Positions 5,006-6,059 of a stretch of 6,059 nucleotides of DNA are shown in pieces. The notes below the pieces were generated by a model. The model made no database searches and was not told the origin of the DNA. It saw only the letters and a program-made list of their open reading frames with translations. The stretch covers positions 1-6,059 of the forward strand of contig JBOHHM010000149.1 in NCBI GenBank assembly GCA_050725495.1, read 5' to 3'. How positions within the stretch are numbered: the first letter of the stretch is position 1; every line of letters begins with the position of its first letter. A program made the translations under genes and the position numbers. The DNA comes from JBOHHM01 sp050725495. Lineage in GTDB: Bacteria > Pseudomonadota > Gammaproteobacteria > Burkholderiales > Burkholderiaceae_C.

Positions 5006-5794
5006 ATGTCCGATTCGCAGAAAACACCAGAAGACGAACTCGCCGGCACCGAGCAGCCGTTTGTGCAGCACTTGATGGAACTGCGCGACCGCCTGGTCAA
5101 GGCCTTGGTTGCCGTGGTGCTGGCGGCGGCCGTGCTGTTTTTGTTTCCCGGCCCGGGCGCGCTCTACGATCTGCTGGCCGCGCCGCTGGTCGCGCATCTG
5201 CCCAAGGGCTCAACGCTGATCGCTACCTCGGTGATCTCGCCGTTCCTGGTGCCGCTCAAGATTTTGCTGATGGCGGCGTTCCTGATCGCCTTGCCGGTGG
5301 TGCTGTACCAGGCCTGGGCTTTCGTCGCGCCGGGGCTTTATTCGTACGAGAAGAAGCTGGTGCTGCCGTTGGTGATTTCCAGCACCATCCTGTTCTTTGC
5401 CGGCGTGGCGTTTTGCTATTTCTTCGTGTTCGGCCAGGTGTTCAAGTTCATCCAGAGCTTTGCGCCCAAGAGCATCACGGCCGCGCCGGACATCGAGGCC
5501 TACCTCAGCTTCGTGCTGACCATGTTCCTCGCGTTTGGAATGGCGTTCGAGGTGCCCATCGTGGTGATCGTGCTGGCCCGCCTGGGCATGGTCAGCATCC
5601 AGAAGCTCAAGGAGTTTCGCGGCTATTTCATCGTGCTGGCCTTCATCATTGCCGCCGTCATCACGCCACCGGATGTGGTGTCACAACTGGCCCTGGCCGT
5701 GCCCATGTGCCTGCTCTACGAAGCCGGCATCTGGGCCGCTCAGCTGTTCATCAAGCACACCAAGGCCCCGGAAGAAGCCACTGAGGTGGGCTGA
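5006..5794 (+). CDS. tatC: Sec-independent protein translocase subunit TatC
   Basis: TatC is the multispanning core of the twin-arginine receptor and binds the RR signal peptide on its cytoplasmic side. The 262-residue protein has six membrane segments, at about 30-48, 74-100, 117-140, 166-190, 205-220 and 226-248. Conserved features are the N-terminal QHLMELRDRL (21-30) with Glu25 and Arg27 at the signal-peptide site, FGMAFEVP (177-184) with Glu182, and TPPDVVSQ (220-227). The frame is open back to 4835, but the ATG at 5006 gives the normal N-terminus and avoids overlap with tatB. The stop TGA lies within the first heptamer-like unit (CTGAGCG) of the third repeat element. Confidence 0.98.
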   Translation: MSDSQKTPEDELAGTEQPFVQHLMELRDRLVKALVAVVLAAAVLFLFPGPGALYDLLAAPLVAHLPKGSTLIATSVISPFLVPLKILLMAAFLIALPVVLYQAWAFVAPGLYSYEKKLVLPLVISSTILFFAGVAFCYFFVFGQVFKFIQSFAPKSITAAPDIEAYLSFVLTMFLAFGMAFEVPIVVIVLARLGMVSIQKLKEFRGYFIVLAFIIAAVITPPDVVSQLALAVPMCLLYEAGIWAAQLFIKHTKAPEEATEVG

Positions 5795-5840
5795 GCGCTC
5801 GGCGCGGGAAGCGACTGGGTGTTCAGCGTGAAAATCCCGC
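5789..5840 (+). repeat. Left arm and hairpin of heptamer element 3 (after tatC)
   Basis: GGCTGAGCGCTCGGCG (5789-5804) matches the start of element 1 (1679-1694) at 15 of 16 positions. A degenerate stretch follows, then TTCAGCG (5822-5828) and TGAAAA, the same junction as in element 2. GCGGGA (5804-5809) can pair with TCCCGC (5835-5840) around a 25-base loop. The tatC stop codon is inside the first unit. No T-run follows the hairpin, so it is not a classical intrinsic terminator. Confidence 0.65.
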
Positions 5841-5841
5841 C

Positions 5842-5950
5842 CGCTCAACGCTCAACGCTCAACGCTCAACGCTCAACGCTCAACGCTCAACGCTCAACGC
5901 TCAACGCTCAACGCTCAACGCTCAACGCTCAACGCTCAACGCTCAACGCT
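5842..5950 (+). repeat. Perfect heptanucleotide tandem array (CGCTCAA) x 15.6
   Basis: Fifteen exact copies of the 7-base unit CGCTCAA run from 5842 to 5946, followed by a partial CGCT to 5950, with no mismatch. It is the right arm of heptamer element 3, expanded relative to the two or three units in elements 2 and 1. It lies between convergent genes. The minus-strand protease stop TGA (5945-5943) is formed by the last units, so gain or loss of units would leave both flanking proteins unchanged. Perfect identity suggests recent slippage expansion or active homogenisation. Confidence 0.97.
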
Positions 5951-6059
5951 GCACCGGCCTCGGCCTGGGTCGCACACCAGGGACTACGTCCAGTTCCACC
6001 TTGTCATCGCGGCGCAGCACGCTGAATTTTGCGGGGGCGCCGGGTTTGAGCGCGGCCAC
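5943..6059 (-). CDS. S1C (HtrA/Deg-like) serine protease, C-terminal end (partial)
   Basis: On the minus strand, from the right edge, an open frame encodes 38 residues ending at TGA (5945-5943). It begins VAALKPGAPAKFSVLRRDDK, continues VELDVVPGVRPRP, and ends VQR. The pattern of a short helix, KPG, an FxVLRR strand and a VxPGxRP end is that of the C-terminal PDZ domain of periplasmic trypsin-like proteases (DegQ/DegS/HtrA type). A convergent gene of this kind next to tatC is common in Comamonadaceae (recollection). The protease domain is outside the window, so the subgroup is uncertain. The stop codon is supplied by the heptamer array. Confidence 0.8.
   Translation of the reverse strand: MAALKPGAPAKFSVLRRDDKVELDVVPGVRPRPRPVQR

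Noticed and set aside
5804..5840. Intrinsic terminator of tatC
   Set aside because: The 6-bp stem has a 25-base loop and no T-run on either strand, so it does not meet the usual pattern.
5842..5950. CRISPR array
   Set aside because: Units are 7 bases in direct tandem with no spacers; it is a simple tandem repeat.
5819..6025. Open frame with repeated RSTLNAQ heptapeptide
   Set aside because: It is the automatic translation of the 7-base array: three units make 21 bases, so all frames read the same stop-free peptide. It has no ribosome binding site and overlaps the antisense protease gene.

Overview
The window is a GC-rich piece of a bacterial chromosome that looks like a Burkholderiales betaproteobacterium, most likely Comamonadaceae. 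This rests on the gene order (hisB-H-A-F-I-E, a small membrane protein, a HIT protein, tatA-B-C, then an HtrA/Deg-type protease on the opposite strand) and on protein details: a monofunctional-type hisB end, separate hisI and hisE genes, HisH with LPGQGAMPDCM, and TatB starting MIDLGISKMALIG. The genus cannot be fixed from the sequence alone.

Layout on the + strand: the 3' end of hisB (3-155), hisH (210-893), hisA (919-1662), hisF (1770-2570), hisI (2585-2974) and hisE (2979-3347). Then come a DUF4870-like membrane protein (3356-3736), a HIT-family hydrolase (3726-4085, overlapping the previous gene), tatA (4155-4400), tatB (4488-4952) and tatC (5006-5794). The window ends inside the C-terminus of a convergent S1C serine protease gene (5943-6059, minus strand). 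No gene-free stretch exceeds 300 bases; the longest is about 148 bases between tatC and the protease.

The his genes encode middle and late steps of histidine synthesis. HisE and HisI hydrolyse PR-ATP and open PR-AMP, HisA isomerises ProFAR to PRFAR, HisH and HisF convert PRFAR to imidazoleglycerol phosphate and AICAR, and HisB dehydrates the product. TatA, TatB and TatC form the twin-arginine translocase, which exports folded proteins across the inner membrane. The good Shine-Dalgarno sequence and possible promoter before tatA suggest the tat genes may be partly independent of the his unit.

The genes are conventional and I see no new enzymatic or defence system. The unusual part is between the genes. 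Three intergenic gaps (hisA-hisF, tatA-tatB, tatC-protease) hold members of one family of heptamer elements: a left arm of degenerate YTSRGCG units, a conserved TGAMA, a spacer, and a right arm of inverted CGCTSAA-type units. In the third copy the right arm has grown to 15.6 perfect copies of CGCTCAA, and the repeat supplies the stop codon of the protease gene. Other inverted repeats enclose the starts of hisH and hisI and fill the tatB-tatC gap.
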